NCBI RefSeq assembly: GCF_020092905.1
Contig: NZ_JAGSGB010000001.1
Span: 62,001-126,000, forward strand
Length of the DNA: 64,000 nt
Direction of reading: 5' to 3'
Source: Pacificimonas aurantium
Lineage (GTDB): Bacteria; Pseudomonadota; Alphaproteobacteria; Sphingomonadales; Sphingomonadaceae
How positions within the stretch are numbered: position 1 is the first letter of the stretch; each line of letters begins with the position of its first letter. A program made the position numbers and the translations under genes. A model generated the notes under the pieces. It was not told the origin of the DNA and made no database searches. It was given only the letters and a program-made list of their open reading frames with translations. Below, in pieces: positions 8,882 to 16,611 of this stretch.

Positions 8882-9832
8882 ATGGAGACCCGGTCGAACC
8901 ATATCCTCGTCGGCGCCGTCGCGCTGGTCCTGTTCCTTGCCCTGTTCGGATTCATTCTCTGGATCGCGCGCATCGATACGGGCGGCGAGAAGGAATATGA
9001 CGTCTTCTTTGAGTCCGTATCGGGCCTCGCGACCGGCAGTGCGGTCAACTATTCGGGTGTCCCGGTAGGGTCGGTCCGCAACATCGCCATCATGCCGGAT
9101 TCGCCCGAATTCGTGCGCGTCCGGATTTCGGTTCAGGAAGAAACGCCGATCCTACAGGGCACGCGGGCGACGCTGTCGTCGGTTGGCTTTACCGGCGTGG
9201 CGATCGTCAGCCTGGACGGCGCGGAAAAGGGCCAGCCCCCCATTACGGAGCCCGGCCAGTTCGGCGCCCCCGTCATACCGACCGCCCCGGGAACGCTGGA
9301 TTCGCTGCTCAACGCAGCCCCCGAACTGCTCGAGGATGTGCGCCAGCTTACCGACCGGCTCACCCTCCTCCTCGACGATCGCAACCTCGGATCCATTTCG
9401 GGTATTCTCGAGAATACCGAGCGCGTCACCGGGGCCATTGCGGCGCGCGAGAACGACCTGTCGGAAAGCGTGACCGAAGCCCGCCGCCTGATCTCCAATC
9501 TCGCCGATGCGACGGAAGCGCTGACCCGGGTGGCCGACAACACCTCCACCCTCCTCGACGAAGAAGGGCGTCCGCTGGTGGCAGACCTGCGCACCACCGT
9601 CGAGCGGGCGAACGCCACGCTGTCGGAAATCGAACAGGTCGCGATGAGCGCGAACCGCGGCATCGATCAGGTGAACACGCAGACACTGCCGGAGGTAAAC
9701 CTTCTGATTCGCGACCTCAGACGTGCCTCGAGCTCGCTTGGGGCGATCAGCGCCAAGCTGGACGAAGACCCGGCCGGCGCCCTTCTGGGCGGCCGCACGC
9801 TGCCAACATACACGCCCGGAGAGTCGGAATGA
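8882..9832 (+). CDS. MlaD/MCE family periplasmic protein
   Basis: A 316-aa protein with one N-terminal membrane anchor (residues about 8-26), then the MCE domain (YDVFFESVSGLATGSAVNYS, VPVGSVRNI) and a long helical C-terminal part rich in E, R and T that probably forms the coiled tube of the hexamer. It bridges lipids between the ABC permease and the periplasm. The ATG at 8882 lies five bases after the ATPase stop. At 316 aa it is longer than E. coli MlaD (183 aa), as is common for alphaproteobacterial versions. Confidence 0.92.
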   Translation: METRSNHILVGAVALVLFLALFGFILWIARIDTGGEKEYDVFFESVSGLATGSAVNYSGVPVGSVRNIAIMPDSPEFVRVRISVQEETPILQGTRATLSSVGFTGVAIVSLDGAEKGQPPITEPGQFGAPVIPTAPGTLDSLLNAAPELLEDVRQLTDRLTLLLDDRNLGSISGILENTERVTGAIAARENDLSESVTEARRLISNLADATEALTRVADNTSTLLDEEGRPLVADLRTTVERANATLSEIEQVAMSANRGIDQVNTQTLPEVNLLIRDLRRASSSLGAISAKLDEDPAGALLGGRTLPTYTPGESE

Positions 9833-10434
9833 GCCCGAAACTAGTCGCCGCCGCACTTGCCGTCTCGCTCACCGCCTGCGGCCCGATCGTGCAGATCGGC
9901 GGCGGCGGCGCCCCGCCCTCCAGCCTCCTGGCGCTCGACCCCGCCCGGACGCCCGAAGGCGAACCCACCGGCGCACCGATCATGGTCAGCCTGCCCGAGG
10001 TTCCCGGCAAGCTGCGCACCGTGCGCATTCCGGTAACCACCAGCAGCACCGAGGTGGAATATCTGGCTGCGGCCACATGGGTGGAGCAGCCGAACCTTCT
10101 GTTCCAGCAGCTCCTCATGGACGTGATGGCGGCAGACCTTGGCCGTCCCGTCATCGACGAGGGAAGCGTTTCGGTCGTACCGGCCATGCGACTTTCGGGA
10201 TCGCTGGCAGAGTTCGGCCTAGACGTCAGCGGACGCCCCGAAGTCGTGGTGCGTTACGACGCCCTGCTGACGGCCCCGCATTCCGGCTTCGTTTCGAGCC
10301 GCACCTTCACGGTGCGCAGGCCTGTCGCCACGCAGACGGGACCGGCCGTCGCGGCCGCGCTCAGCGAGGCGGCGAACGAGGTTGCCGGCGCCCTTGCCGC
10401 GTGGGTCGCGGCGAAGGCTCCGACGCCCGGCTGA
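9829..10434 (+). CDS. ABC-type transport auxiliary lipoprotein (PqiC/DUF330-like)
   Basis: A 201-aa lipoprotein. The signal peptide ends in the lipobox LTAC (Cys about residue 17), followed by a Gly/Pro-rich linker and a beta-rich domain (PEVPGKLRTVRIPV, LAEFGLDV) that resembles the ABC auxiliary lipoproteins found beside MCE systems. It overlaps the MlaD-type gene by four bases. It probably occupies the outer membrane as the distal partner of the transporter; no separate MlaC or MlaA gene is seen here. Confidence 0.82.
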   Translation: MSPKLVAAALAVSLTACGPIVQIGGGGAPPSSLLALDPARTPEGEPTGAPIMVSLPEVPGKLRTVRIPVTTSSTEVEYLAAATWVEQPNLLFQQLLMDVMAADLGRPVIDEGSVSVVPAMRLSGSLAEFGLDVSGRPEVVVRYDALLTAPHSGFVSSRTFTVRRPVATQTGPAVAAALSEAANEVAGALAAWVAAKAPTPG

Positions 10435-10513
10435 GCGGTTCGAGGGAACTGACCCACCCCCCCTTCGGTTCACACGGCAAGAAAATTACCGCCTGACCCG
10501 GAGGACATCGCCC

Positions 10514-11995
10514 GTGCCGACCCTTTCGAAAGCCGCCCTTGCCACCAGCGTCGCCGCCTCTCTGGCGACCGCCGGCTGTATGGGGTCCTTCGACCCGAAC
10601 AACCCCGGCCAGGTCACGGCTTCGGAACGGCAGTCCGGCGCAGAGGCGCACCCGCAGATCCTTGCGGAATTCGGCGGCGCCTATACGGGTCCCGGGTCGC
10701 AGATGGTCGATCGTGTCGGCAAGGAGGTGGCCGTCGAATCCGGCCTCTCGCAGACCGGCAGCGACTGTACCGTCACCTTCCTCAATTCCAGCGTGGTGAA
10801 CGCCTTCGCCATTCCCGGATGCTACGTGTACGTGACGCGCGGGCTCGTCGCGCTGATGGAGAACGAGGCGCAGCTCGCTTCGGTCCTGGGGCATGAGATT
10901 GGCCATGTCGCCGCGGATCACGGCCAGCGCCGGCAGAACGCCGCGCTCGGGTCCAGCCTGCTTTCCGTTCTCGCGGGCGTCCTGACCGGTTCGGGCCAGG
11001 TTGCCCAGCTGGCAGGCCAGCTCGGTCAGGTGTGGACGCTGAAATATTCACGCGACCAGGAATATCAGTCGGACGACCTCGGCATTCTCTACATGCGCCG
11101 CGCCGGTTACGACCCCTATGAATCGGCCGATGTGCTCGAGGCTCTGGGCGACCAGGCCGCCCTTGAGGCGCAGATTCGCGGACGCGACGAAGCTGCCCAG
11201 ATTCCGGCATGGGCGCGCACCCACCCGCTGTCGGCGGACCGGGTCCAGCGCGCAACCGCCCAGGCCCGCGAGACGGGAGTGCAACCTGGCCAGCTCGCGC
11301 AGAATGAGAGCCGCTTCTATTCCGCGATCGATGGCATGCTCTACGGCGACGCCCCGGAACAGGGCTTCGTCGACAAGCATCAGTTCGCGCACCCGACCCT
11401 GCGTCTCGCCTTCCGCGTTCCCGACGGGTTCTATCTGAACAATTCCTCCAGCGCGGTCACGGCGACGAGCGGCAATTCGCCGGTTCAGATCCAGTTCTCC
11501 GGCGGTTCCAAGCAGGCCGGGGAAAGCATCGCCTCCGTGACGCAGCAGGCGCTGCGCGGACTGCTGGGAAATTCGGCGCAGCAGGCCCAGTACAGCCAGG
11601 TCGAGACCACCACGATCAACGGCATGCCGGCGGCGCAGCAGCAGGCACGCGTGGCCTCCAACCAAGGCCAGGTCGACCTGACCGTCATCGCCTATGAATA
11701 TGACGCCGACAGCGCCTATTATTTCGCCTTCATCAGCCCTGCGAATGTCAGCGCCGCAAACGTGATCTCGACCACGGCGCAGAGCTTCCGCAAGCTTTCT
11801 GCAAGCGAAGCGGCCCAGCTGGAGCCCAAGCATCTGGAAGTCGTTACCGTCGGAAGCGGCGACACGGTCGCCTCCCTGTCGCGCCGCATGGCATTCGACG
11901 ACTATCAGGAAGCGCGCTTCCGCGTCCTCAACGACCTGGAGGACGGCGGCGAGGTATCCGCCGGCGACCGCGTCAAGATCGTCGTGGAAGGCTAA
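10514..11995 (+). CDS. M48 family lipoprotein metalloprotease
   Basis: A 493-aa protein, BepA/YfgC-like. A signal peptide with lipobox-like TAGC (Cys 22) precedes an M48 peptidase domain with the zinc motif HEIGH at residues 127-131 and a downstream Glu in the YSRDQEYQSDD segment. The C-terminal 70 residues (SGDTVASLSRRM, GDRVKIV) look like a LysM-type wall-binding fold. It is likely a periplasmic outer-membrane quality-control protease. A GTG start at 10514 places the signal peptide correctly; the frame is open back to 10382 but that region overlaps the lipoprotein gene. An intrinsic terminator follows. Confidence 0.9.
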   Translation: MPTLSKAALATSVAASLATAGCMGSFDPNNPGQVTASERQSGAEAHPQILAEFGGAYTGPGSQMVDRVGKEVAVESGLSQTGSDCTVTFLNSSVVNAFAIPGCYVYVTRGLVALMENEAQLASVLGHEIGHVAADHGQRRQNAALGSSLLSVLAGVLTGSGQVAQLAGQLGQVWTLKYSRDQEYQSDDLGILYMRRAGYDPYESADVLEALGDQAALEAQIRGRDEAAQIPAWARTHPLSADRVQRATAQARETGVQPGQLAQNESRFYSAIDGMLYGDAPEQGFVDKHQFAHPTLRLAFRVPDGFYLNNSSSAVTATSGNSPVQIQFSGGSKQAGESIASVTQQALRGLLGNSAQQAQYSQVETTTINGMPAAQQQARVASNQGQVDLTVIAYEYDADSAYYFAFISPANVSAANVISTTAQSFRKLSASEAAQLEPKHLEVVTVGSGDTVASLSRRMAFDDYQEARFRVLNDLEDGGEVSAGDRVKIVVEG

Positions 11996-12044
11996 GGACG
12001 CACGGCGTTTCGCCTTCCCGTTCACGCATAGAAATCACGCATAG

Positions 12045-12078
12045 AAAAAGGGCGCCGGGTCACCCCGACGCCCTTTTT
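12045..12078. terminator. Bidirectional intrinsic terminator
   Basis: A GC-rich stem (AAAAAGGGCG paired with CGCCCTTTTT, inner GGG/CCC) with an A-run before and a T-run after lies between the M48 gene and the convergent pilin gene, so it can end both transcripts. Confidence 0.8.
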
Positions 12079-12094
12079 CATTCAGGTTCGCGAG

Positions 12095-12286
12095 TTAGCC
12101 GTTGCTGGCGTCGTCGGAAACCGCGTTGTTCATTTCATCGGCAGCTTCGGTGAAGGTGTTACCGATGGAATCGCCCAGGGCGCTCATGGCGGCCATGGCG
12201 GCAACGGCGATAAGGGCGGCGATCAGGCCATATTCGATGGCGGTGGCGCCTTCTTCATCGCGGCGGAAATTGCGAATGAAAGACAT
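12095..12286 (-). CDS. Flp family type IVb pilin
   Basis: A 63-aa pilin precursor. The basic leader MSFIRNFRRDEEGATAIEYG contains the prepilin peptidase site after the Gly of EEG, with Glu at +5, followed by a hydrophobic helix (LIAALIAVAAMAAM). Flp pilins assemble Tad pili for surface attachment. No tad/cpa assembly genes are in the window, so this is an orphan pilin locus with the second pilin upstream of it. The region 12287-12440 is AT-rich and holds its promoter and a sequence with a GAGGAGAG Shine-Dalgarno on the minus strand. Confidence 0.92.
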   Translation of the reverse strand: MSFIRNFRRDEEGATAIEYGLIAALIAVAAMAAMSALGDSIGNTFTEAADEMNNAVSDDASNG

Positions 12287-12450
12287 GGTTCTCTCCTCAC
12301 TTGATTCAGTACGTACTTACTCGATCCGAATGCTTCACCCGGTCCTCATTGGGTCAGCAACTTACCTTGTAAGGACGACCTCTTGAGAAGACCTTAATTC
12401 GGTCGGTTATTTTTTGATTCAGCGGGAAAGTCCATGAAAGATAAAGAAAA

Positions 12451-12474
12451 AGGCGCGGAAATTACTCCGCGCCT
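12451..12474 (-). terminator. Intrinsic terminator of the second pilin gene
   Basis: A perfect 9-bp stem AGGCGCGGA/TCCGCGCCT with a 6-base loop is followed, on the minus strand, by a T-rich run (TTTTTCTTTATCTTTC). It separates the two pilin genes transcriptionally. Confidence 0.85.
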
Positions 12475-12501
12475 AGGCCCTTTCGCAGCCGAACCGACCC
12501 C

Positions 12502-12678
12502 CTAGCCCATGGCGTTGGTCGACTCGTCGCGCACATGTCCCCACATGTTTCCGAGGCCGTCGCCGAAGGCCTGGAAGGCCGACAGGGCCGCGATCGCGAT
12601 AAGGCCGGCGAGCAACCCATATTCGATGGCGGTCGCGCCGGAGTCGTCGCGGCGAAGGTTGCGGAGATATGGTTTCAC
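12502..12678 (-). CDS. Second, very short Flp family pilin
   Basis: A 58-aa gene read directly from the minus strand, starting at GTG 12678 with a GAGGGGG Shine-Dalgarno seven bases upstream. The protein begins MKPYLRNLRRDDSGATAIEY, so it has the basic leader, the Gly cleavage point and the +5 Glu of a prepilin, then the helix GLLAGLIAIAALSAF. It resembles the pilin at 12095-12286 over its first 35 residues but differs in the C-terminal half (QAFGDGLGNMWGHVRDE). A duplicated minor pilin is the simplest reading. Confidence 0.85.
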   Translation of the reverse strand: MKPYLRNLRRDDSGATAIEYGLLAGLIAIAALSAFQAFGDGLGNMWGHVRDESTNAMG

Positions 12679-12788
12679 GGGATACCCCCTCGGGCAGGTG
12701 CGGCCTGGCTAGTCTCCTCTTTATAGGCACGCGGGGGTTAACAAATGGCTCGCAGGAAGATTTCCCAATTCCTTAACGCTGCAAGGTC

Positions 12789-13193
12789 ATGACGCGACAA
12801 ACGAAAATCGTTTCGGCAGCCGCCCTCGTCGATCGCGAGGGACGCATTCTCCTGGCGCAGCGACCGCCGGGAAAGCACCTCGCGGGCACGTGGGAGTTTC
12901 CGGGCGGGAAGCTGGAGGCGGGCGAAAGCCCCGAACAGGCGCTGATCCGGGAACTGGCCGAAGAACTCGGCATCGAGACGCAGGAATCCTGCCTCTCGCC
13001 CGCGGCCTTTGCCAGCCACTCCTATGAGGAGTTCGACCTCCTGCTGCTCGTCTATGCCTGCCGCAAATGGCGCGGCACTCCGGAAGGGCGCGAAGGCCAG
13101 GCCCTGCGCTGGGCGCGTCCGGCAGAGATGTTCCGCCTGGATATGCCACCCGCCGACAAGCCGCTGATCGGGCTGCTCGACGCGCTGATCTAG
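12789..13193 (+). CDS. mutT: 8-oxo-dGTP diphosphatase MutT (Nudix)
   Basis: A 134-aa Nudix hydrolase. The Nudix box GKLEAGESPEQALIRELAEE fits GX5EX7REUXEEXGU, and LLAQRPPGKHLAGTWEFPGG is the MutT-specific lead-in. It removes oxidised dGTP from the nucleotide pool. Its stop overlaps the stop of the convergent methyltransferase gene by four bases. It is possible that it is a MutT-like pyrophosphohydrolase of other specificity, but length and motifs match MutT. Confidence 0.9.
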   Translation: MTRQTKIVSAAALVDREGRILLAQRPPGKHLAGTWEFPGGKLEAGESPEQALIRELAEELGIETQESCLSPAAFASHSYEEFDLLLLVYACRKWRGTPEGREGQALRWARPAEMFRLDMPPADKPLIGLLDALI

Positions 13194-13981
13194 CCGGGAC
13201 AGATCCCGGTCAGGGTGAGGACTTCCAGCTTCACCGGGATTTTGCCTGCCGGTCCGCGCAGCTCTTCGAGCGCGGCGATCATTTGCGCGGCATGGCTTCG
13301 CGTCAAAGGAGCGGATGCGCGCGCGGCGAGGTAATTGCCTTCGCCCATGCCGCGGACATCGCGGCGCAGGCCCTCGACCGCGCCGTAGGAAATGTCGAAG
13401 GACGCGATGTCGACGACCGGCTGATCGAACCCTGCCCGCTGCAACAGGCCCGGGGCCTCCGCCGGGTCGACCATCGGCAGCAGACGCGGTGCAGCACCCT
13501 CCCCCGCCATGTCGACATCCAGGAGCGCGCGGCGGACGTTGGTGGCGGTCATGCCGCCAACGAAACTTGCGAGGAAGACCCCGCCCGGCTGGAGCGCGCG
13601 GCGTACCTGTACCAGCGCGCCCGGCAAATCGTTGACGCCGTGCAGCGACAGCGAAGAGACGACAAGATCGAAACTGGCGTCGCGAAACGGCAGCCGGTCC
13701 TCGTCGCAGACGACGCCGGCAGTCGCGCGGGCAAATTCCGGCGCAGGATCGGCGAACACATGTTCGTCGGCGGCGATGGCCTTGCCGAGCCTGCCGTCAT
13801 GCGCGCCGAGGTCGAGAAGCCGGCTCCATTTACGATCGAAGGATTGTGCGCGCGCGGCCAGATCCTCCGACACGGCATCCTTCAGAAATGCGAAATCGCC
13901 ATAGCCGAAGGCCGCACGCGCACGGACCCGGCGGCGCATGCTGCGGTCGAACGGTTCGAAAGCATCGGTATCGGAGGCCAC
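13190..13981 (-). CDS. BioC/NDUFAF5-like class I SAM methyltransferase
   Basis: A 263-aa methyltransferase. The AdoMet site LLDLGAHDGRLG replaces the usual DxGxGxG but keeps the pattern, followed by the CDEDRLPF motif and FDLVVSSLSLHGVNDLPGAL. The N-terminal EPFDRSMRRRVRARAA matches the alphaproteobacterial family related to NDUFAF5 and BioC. I chose the GTG at 13981 because it retains that segment while avoiding comF on the other strand. Role unknown: NDUFAF5 hydroxylates a complex I subunit, BioC methylates malonyl-ACP; synteny with comF and grxC is common in this group. Confidence 0.82.
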   Translation of the reverse strand: MASDTDAFEPFDRSMRRRVRARAAFGYGDFAFLKDAVSEDLAARAQSFDRKWSRLLDLGAHDGRLGKAIAADEHVFADPAPEFARATAGVVCDEDRLPFRDASFDLVVSSLSLHGVNDLPGALVQVRRALQPGGVFLASFVGGMTATNVRRALLDVDMAGEGAAPRLLPMVDPAEAPGLLQRAGFDQPVVDIASFDISYGAVEGLRRDVRGMGEGNYLAARASAPLTRSHAAQMIAALEELRGPAGKIPVKLEVLTLTGICPG

Positions 13982-14030
13982 TGCGGCGATATAGGGGTCG
14001 AACGGGTCGGGGAAAGGGGCGCATGCCAGG

Positions 14031-14771
14031 ATGAAGGCGCAGGAGGTTGCAAGCCGGGTCAGGCGGGTGGGCGCGCAGGCTCTCGATCTTGTGCTTCCGC
14101 CGCGCTGCCCGGCCTGCAAGGACATCGTTCGCGATGATGGGCGCTTTTGCGGCACCTGCTGGGCGGAGCTGCGCTTTATCACGCCCCCTTGGTGCAAGAG
14201 CTGCGGCCTTCCCTTCGACGTCGATCTTGGCGCGGATGCGCTGTGCGGCGCGTGCTCGGGAAGGGCCCCTCCCTATGCCACCGCCCGGGCGGCGCTTAGA
14301 TATGCGGGCGCGGCTGTGCCGGTCCTCCTCGGATTCAAGCATGCCGGCAGAACGCAGCTGGCAAGGGTCATGGCGGCGCATATGACGCGCCTTCTCCCGC
14401 CTGGGGGAAGCGATCTGTTGGTCCCCGTCCCTCTCGACCGGGCGCGCCTTCGAAAGCGCGGATATAATCAGGCGGGACTGCTTTGCCGCGCGCTCGGAAA
14501 GCGCGCCGGACTTCCCGTCGATGTCGAGGGCCTGGTTCGCACAAAGCCCACCCACTCGACGGCGGGACTGAGCCGCGCCGGCAGATTCCGCGCCGCTGAA
14601 GGCGCCTTCGCGCCGAAAGGCAACCGACTGGCGGGCGCCCGCGTTCTTCTTGTTGACGATGTAATGACGACGGGCGCTACGGCGGAGGCCGCGGCGCGCG
14701 CTCTGACACGGGGAGGAGCCGCACGGGTTGACGTGTTGACCTTTGCCCGCGCACTTCCCGAAGACGAATAA
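14031..14771 (+). CDS. ComF family protein (double zinc ribbon, phosphoribosyltransferase-like)
   Basis: A 246-aa protein. The N-terminal zinc ribbon has CPACKD, CGTCW, CKSCG and CGAC pairs (residues about 26-85), and the C-terminal phosphoribosyltransferase domain has the PRPP loop VLLVDDVMTTGAT. In naturally competent bacteria ComF helps DNA uptake; elsewhere the role is undefined. It is divergent from the methyltransferase gene and 18 bases upstream of grxC. Confidence 0.88.
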   Translation: MKAQEVASRVRRVGAQALDLVLPPRCPACKDIVRDDGRFCGTCWAELRFITPPWCKSCGLPFDVDLGADALCGACSGRAPPYATARAALRYAGAAVPVLLGFKHAGRTQLARVMAAHMTRLLPPGGSDLLVPVPLDRARLRKRGYNQAGLLCRALGKRAGLPVDVEGLVRTKPTHSTAGLSRAGRFRAAEGAFAPKGNRLAGARVLLVDDVMTTGATAEAAARALTRGGAARVDVLTFARALPEDE

Positions 14772-14789
14772 GGAAAGAAAGGGCCCGCT

Positions 14790-15062
14790 ATGGCCAAGAT
14801 CGACGTCTATACCAAGTTCCTCTGCCCCTACTGCACCCGCGCCAAGACGCTGCTCAGCAAGAAAGGCGTGGAGTTCGAGGAAATCGACATCTCGATGGGC
14901 GGCGACAAGCGACAGGAAATGCTGTCGCGCGCGAACGGCCGGTCGACGGTGCCGCAAATCTTTATCGGCGACACCCATGTCGGCGGATCGGACGACCTTG
15001 CCGCTCTCGAACAGTCGGGAAAGCTCGATGACCTGCTGAAGGAGGCCGGGGCGCTGTCCTGA
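14790..15062 (+). CDS. grxC: Glutaredoxin 3
   Basis: A 90-aa glutaredoxin with the dithiol active site CPYC at residues 12-15, the cis-Pro motif TVPQIF and the glutathione-binding GGSDDL. It reduces protein disulfides with glutathione. It overlaps the nitrilase gene by one base and follows comF closely, the usual alphaproteobacterial order comF-grxC-nitrilase-DUF1178. Confidence 0.94.
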   Translation: MAKIDVYTKFLCPYCTRAKTLLSKKGVEFEEIDISMGGDKRQEMLSRANGRSTVPQIFIGDTHVGGSDDLAALEQSGKLDDLLKEAGALS

Positions 15063-15877
15063 TGCGCATCGGCCTGATCCAGATGACGAGCGGCATCGAC
15101 CCGGAGAGGAATGCCGCAACCCTCGAGCGCGATCTTGCAGCCGTCGCAGCCGAGGGGGCGCACATCGCGTTCACGCCCGAAATGAGCGGTTGCCTGGACA
15201 AGAATCGCGAGCGGCTGATGGCTACCGCGACGACCGAGGCGAAGGATCCCGTTCTCGCCCGCGTGCGCGAGGTTGCGAAAAAAACCGGCCTCTGGATCCA
15301 TCTCGGCTCGCTTGCCCTCAAGTCGATCGACGCGGAAAAGCTCGTCAATCGCGGGTTCCTGATCTCCCCTGACGGCGAGGTCGCGGCGAGCTACGACAAG
15401 ATACATCTGTTCGACGTCGATCTTGGTGAGGGCGAGCGCTACGGCGAGTCGAGGACTTTCCAGGGCGGGACCCGGCCCGCACTTGCAGATGCCGATGGCG
15501 CGACGATCGGCATGACCATCTGCTACGACGTGCGGTTCCCGCGCCTGTTCGACCGGCTTTCCGAGGCGGGAGCCCAGATCCTGTCGGTGCCGGCGGCCTT
15601 TACCGTCCCGACCGGCGAAGCGCACTGGCACCTCCTGCTGCGCGCCCGCGCTGTGGAGAATAGCTGCTTCGTCATCGCAGCGGCCCAGGCGGGTGCGCAT
15701 GAGGACGGTCGCACGACCTATGGCCATTCGCTTGTCGTCGACCCGTGGGGCGAGGTTCTCCTCGACATGGGCACCGAGCCGGGACATGCCGTCTGCGACC
15801 TGGAACTGGAGCGGATTTCCGAAATCCGCCGCAAGCTTCCCTCGCACGAACATCGTACCCATATCGAACCGCTATGA
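15062..15877 (+). CDS. Carbon-nitrogen hydrolase (nitrilase superfamily, Nit1/Nit2-like)
   Basis: A 271-aa amidase. The catalytic triad is visible: Glu40 in FTPEMSG, Lys113 in YDKIHLFD and Cys154 in TICYDVRFP. It resembles Nit1/omega-amidase-type repair enzymes, which hydrolyse deaminated glutathione or omega-amides of keto acids. Adjacency to grxC fits a link to glutathione metabolism, though that is inference. It overlaps the next gene (ATGA). Confidence 0.88.
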   Translation: MRIGLIQMTSGIDPERNAATLERDLAAVAAEGAHIAFTPEMSGCLDKNRERLMATATTEAKDPVLARVREVAKKTGLWIHLGSLALKSIDAEKLVNRGFLISPDGEVAASYDKIHLFDVDLGEGERYGESRTFQGGTRPALADADGATIGMTICYDVRFPRLFDRLSEAGAQILSVPAAFTVPTGEAHWHLLLRARAVENSCFVIAAAQAGAHEDGRTTYGHSLVVDPWGEVLLDMGTEPGHAVCDLELERISEIRRKLPSHEHRTHIEPL

Positions 15878-16368
15878 TCGTATTCGACCTGAAATGTTCC
15901 GCCAGCCATGTCTTCGAAGGCTGGTTTTCCAGTGCCGCGGACTTCGAGCGGCAACAGGAGAAAGGGCTGGTCGCCTGCCCCATCTGCGAGGATGTCGATG
16001 TGCGCCGCGCCCCGTCCGCGCTCGCGATCGGGTCGGGGCGATCCGCTCCCGCCGAGACAACCGCTGGCGAACAGGAGAAGACAAAGGACGCTTCGCCTGC
16101 CGGCACACCCCCTGAGACGCCGCCGGTCGACCCGGCCGCGGTGAAGGCGGCGCTCGCCGCGCTTGCGAAGGCCCAGGCGGACGCGGTGGCGAAGAGCGAC
16201 TATGTCGGCTCCCGCTTCGCCGAGGAGGCCCGCTCGATGCATTACGGCGAACAGGATCACCGTCCCATCTACGGCGAGACCGCCCCCGAAGAGGCGAAAG
16301 CGCTGCGCGAAGAGGGGGTCGACGCGATGCCGCTGCTATTTCCGGTCCGCCCGCGCAGCGATGCTTGA
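15874..16368 (+). CDS. DUF1178 family protein
   Basis: A 164-aa protein starting at ATG 15874 within the nitrilase stop. It begins MIVFDLKCSASHVFEGWF and has a zinc-ribbon-like CPIC, a Pro/Ala-rich linker and a helical C-terminus with VGSRFAEEARSMHYGE and GEATAPEEAK-like sequence, as in DUF1178 proteins. Function unknown; the fixed neighbourhood with grxC and the nitrilase suggests a shared process. The open frame back to 15745 is inside the nitrilase gene. Confidence 0.85.
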   Translation: MIVFDLKCSASHVFEGWFSSAADFERQQEKGLVACPICEDVDVRRAPSALAIGSGRSAPAETTAGEQEKTKDASPAGTPPETPPVDPAAVKAALAALAKAQADAVAKSDYVGSRFAEEARSMHYGEQDHRPIYGETAPEEAKALREEGVDAMPLLFPVRPRSDA

Positions 16369-16402
16369 CCGGCGGCACGCCGCGCGGTCAATGGAGACCC
16401 GG

Positions 16403-16479
16403 GCGCCCGTAGCTCAGCAGGATAGAGCACCAGATTCCTAATCTGGGGGCCACAGGTTCGAATCCTGTCGGGCGCGCCA
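16403..16479 (+). tRNA. tRNA-Arg (anticodon CCT)
   Basis: A complete cloverleaf: acceptor GCGCCCG pairs with CGGGCGC, D-arm AGCTCAGCAGGATAGAGC, anticodon stem CCAGA/TCTGG with loop TTCCTAA (anticodon CCT), T-arm CAGG-TTCGAAT-CCTG, discriminator G and encoded CCA. It marks the boundary between core genes on its left and mobile DNA on its right. Confidence 0.96.
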
Positions 16480-16494
16480 TTTCTTTTTCACCAT

Positions 16495-16566
16495 TGTCGA
16501 GCCGCACGAAAACTGCCGCGATATTGGCGGTAAACTGCCTCTGTAGTGCATCAGAACTGCCGCCGG
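16495..16566. repeat. Candidate Tn7-like transposon end with three phased TnsB-site-like repeats
   Basis: Fifteen bases after the tRNA CCA the sequence reads TGTCGAGCCGCACG, and AACTGCC occurs at 16511, 16533 and 16555, an exact 22-base period. Terminal TGT and several short TnsB sites are known features of Tn7-family ends. The adjoining tnsB/tnsC-like coding sequence makes a transposon end the best explanation. The partner end was not found. Confidence 0.6.
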
Positions 16567-16611
16567 CAGGACATCGAGATAGGGGTTGGGCGACTGCGAG
16601 ACGGACGTCAC
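16561..16611 (-). pseudogene. 5' remnant of a tnsC-like gene
   Basis: Directly after tnsB, with a GTGA start/stop overlap, the minus strand reads VTSVSQSPNPYLDVLPAAVL. The NPYLDVLP segment resembles the extreme N-terminus of TnsC/TniB-type AAA+ proteins, and the overlap matches tnsB-tnsC coupling. Only about 17 codons remain before the sequence becomes the repeat-bearing transposon end, so the rest has been deleted. The homology is short and the call is tentative. Confidence 0.4.

Noticed and set aside
13067-14137. 356-aa open frame on the plus strand
   Set aside because: Antisense to the BioC-like methyltransferase and overlapping mutT and comF; composition is that of a shadow frame.
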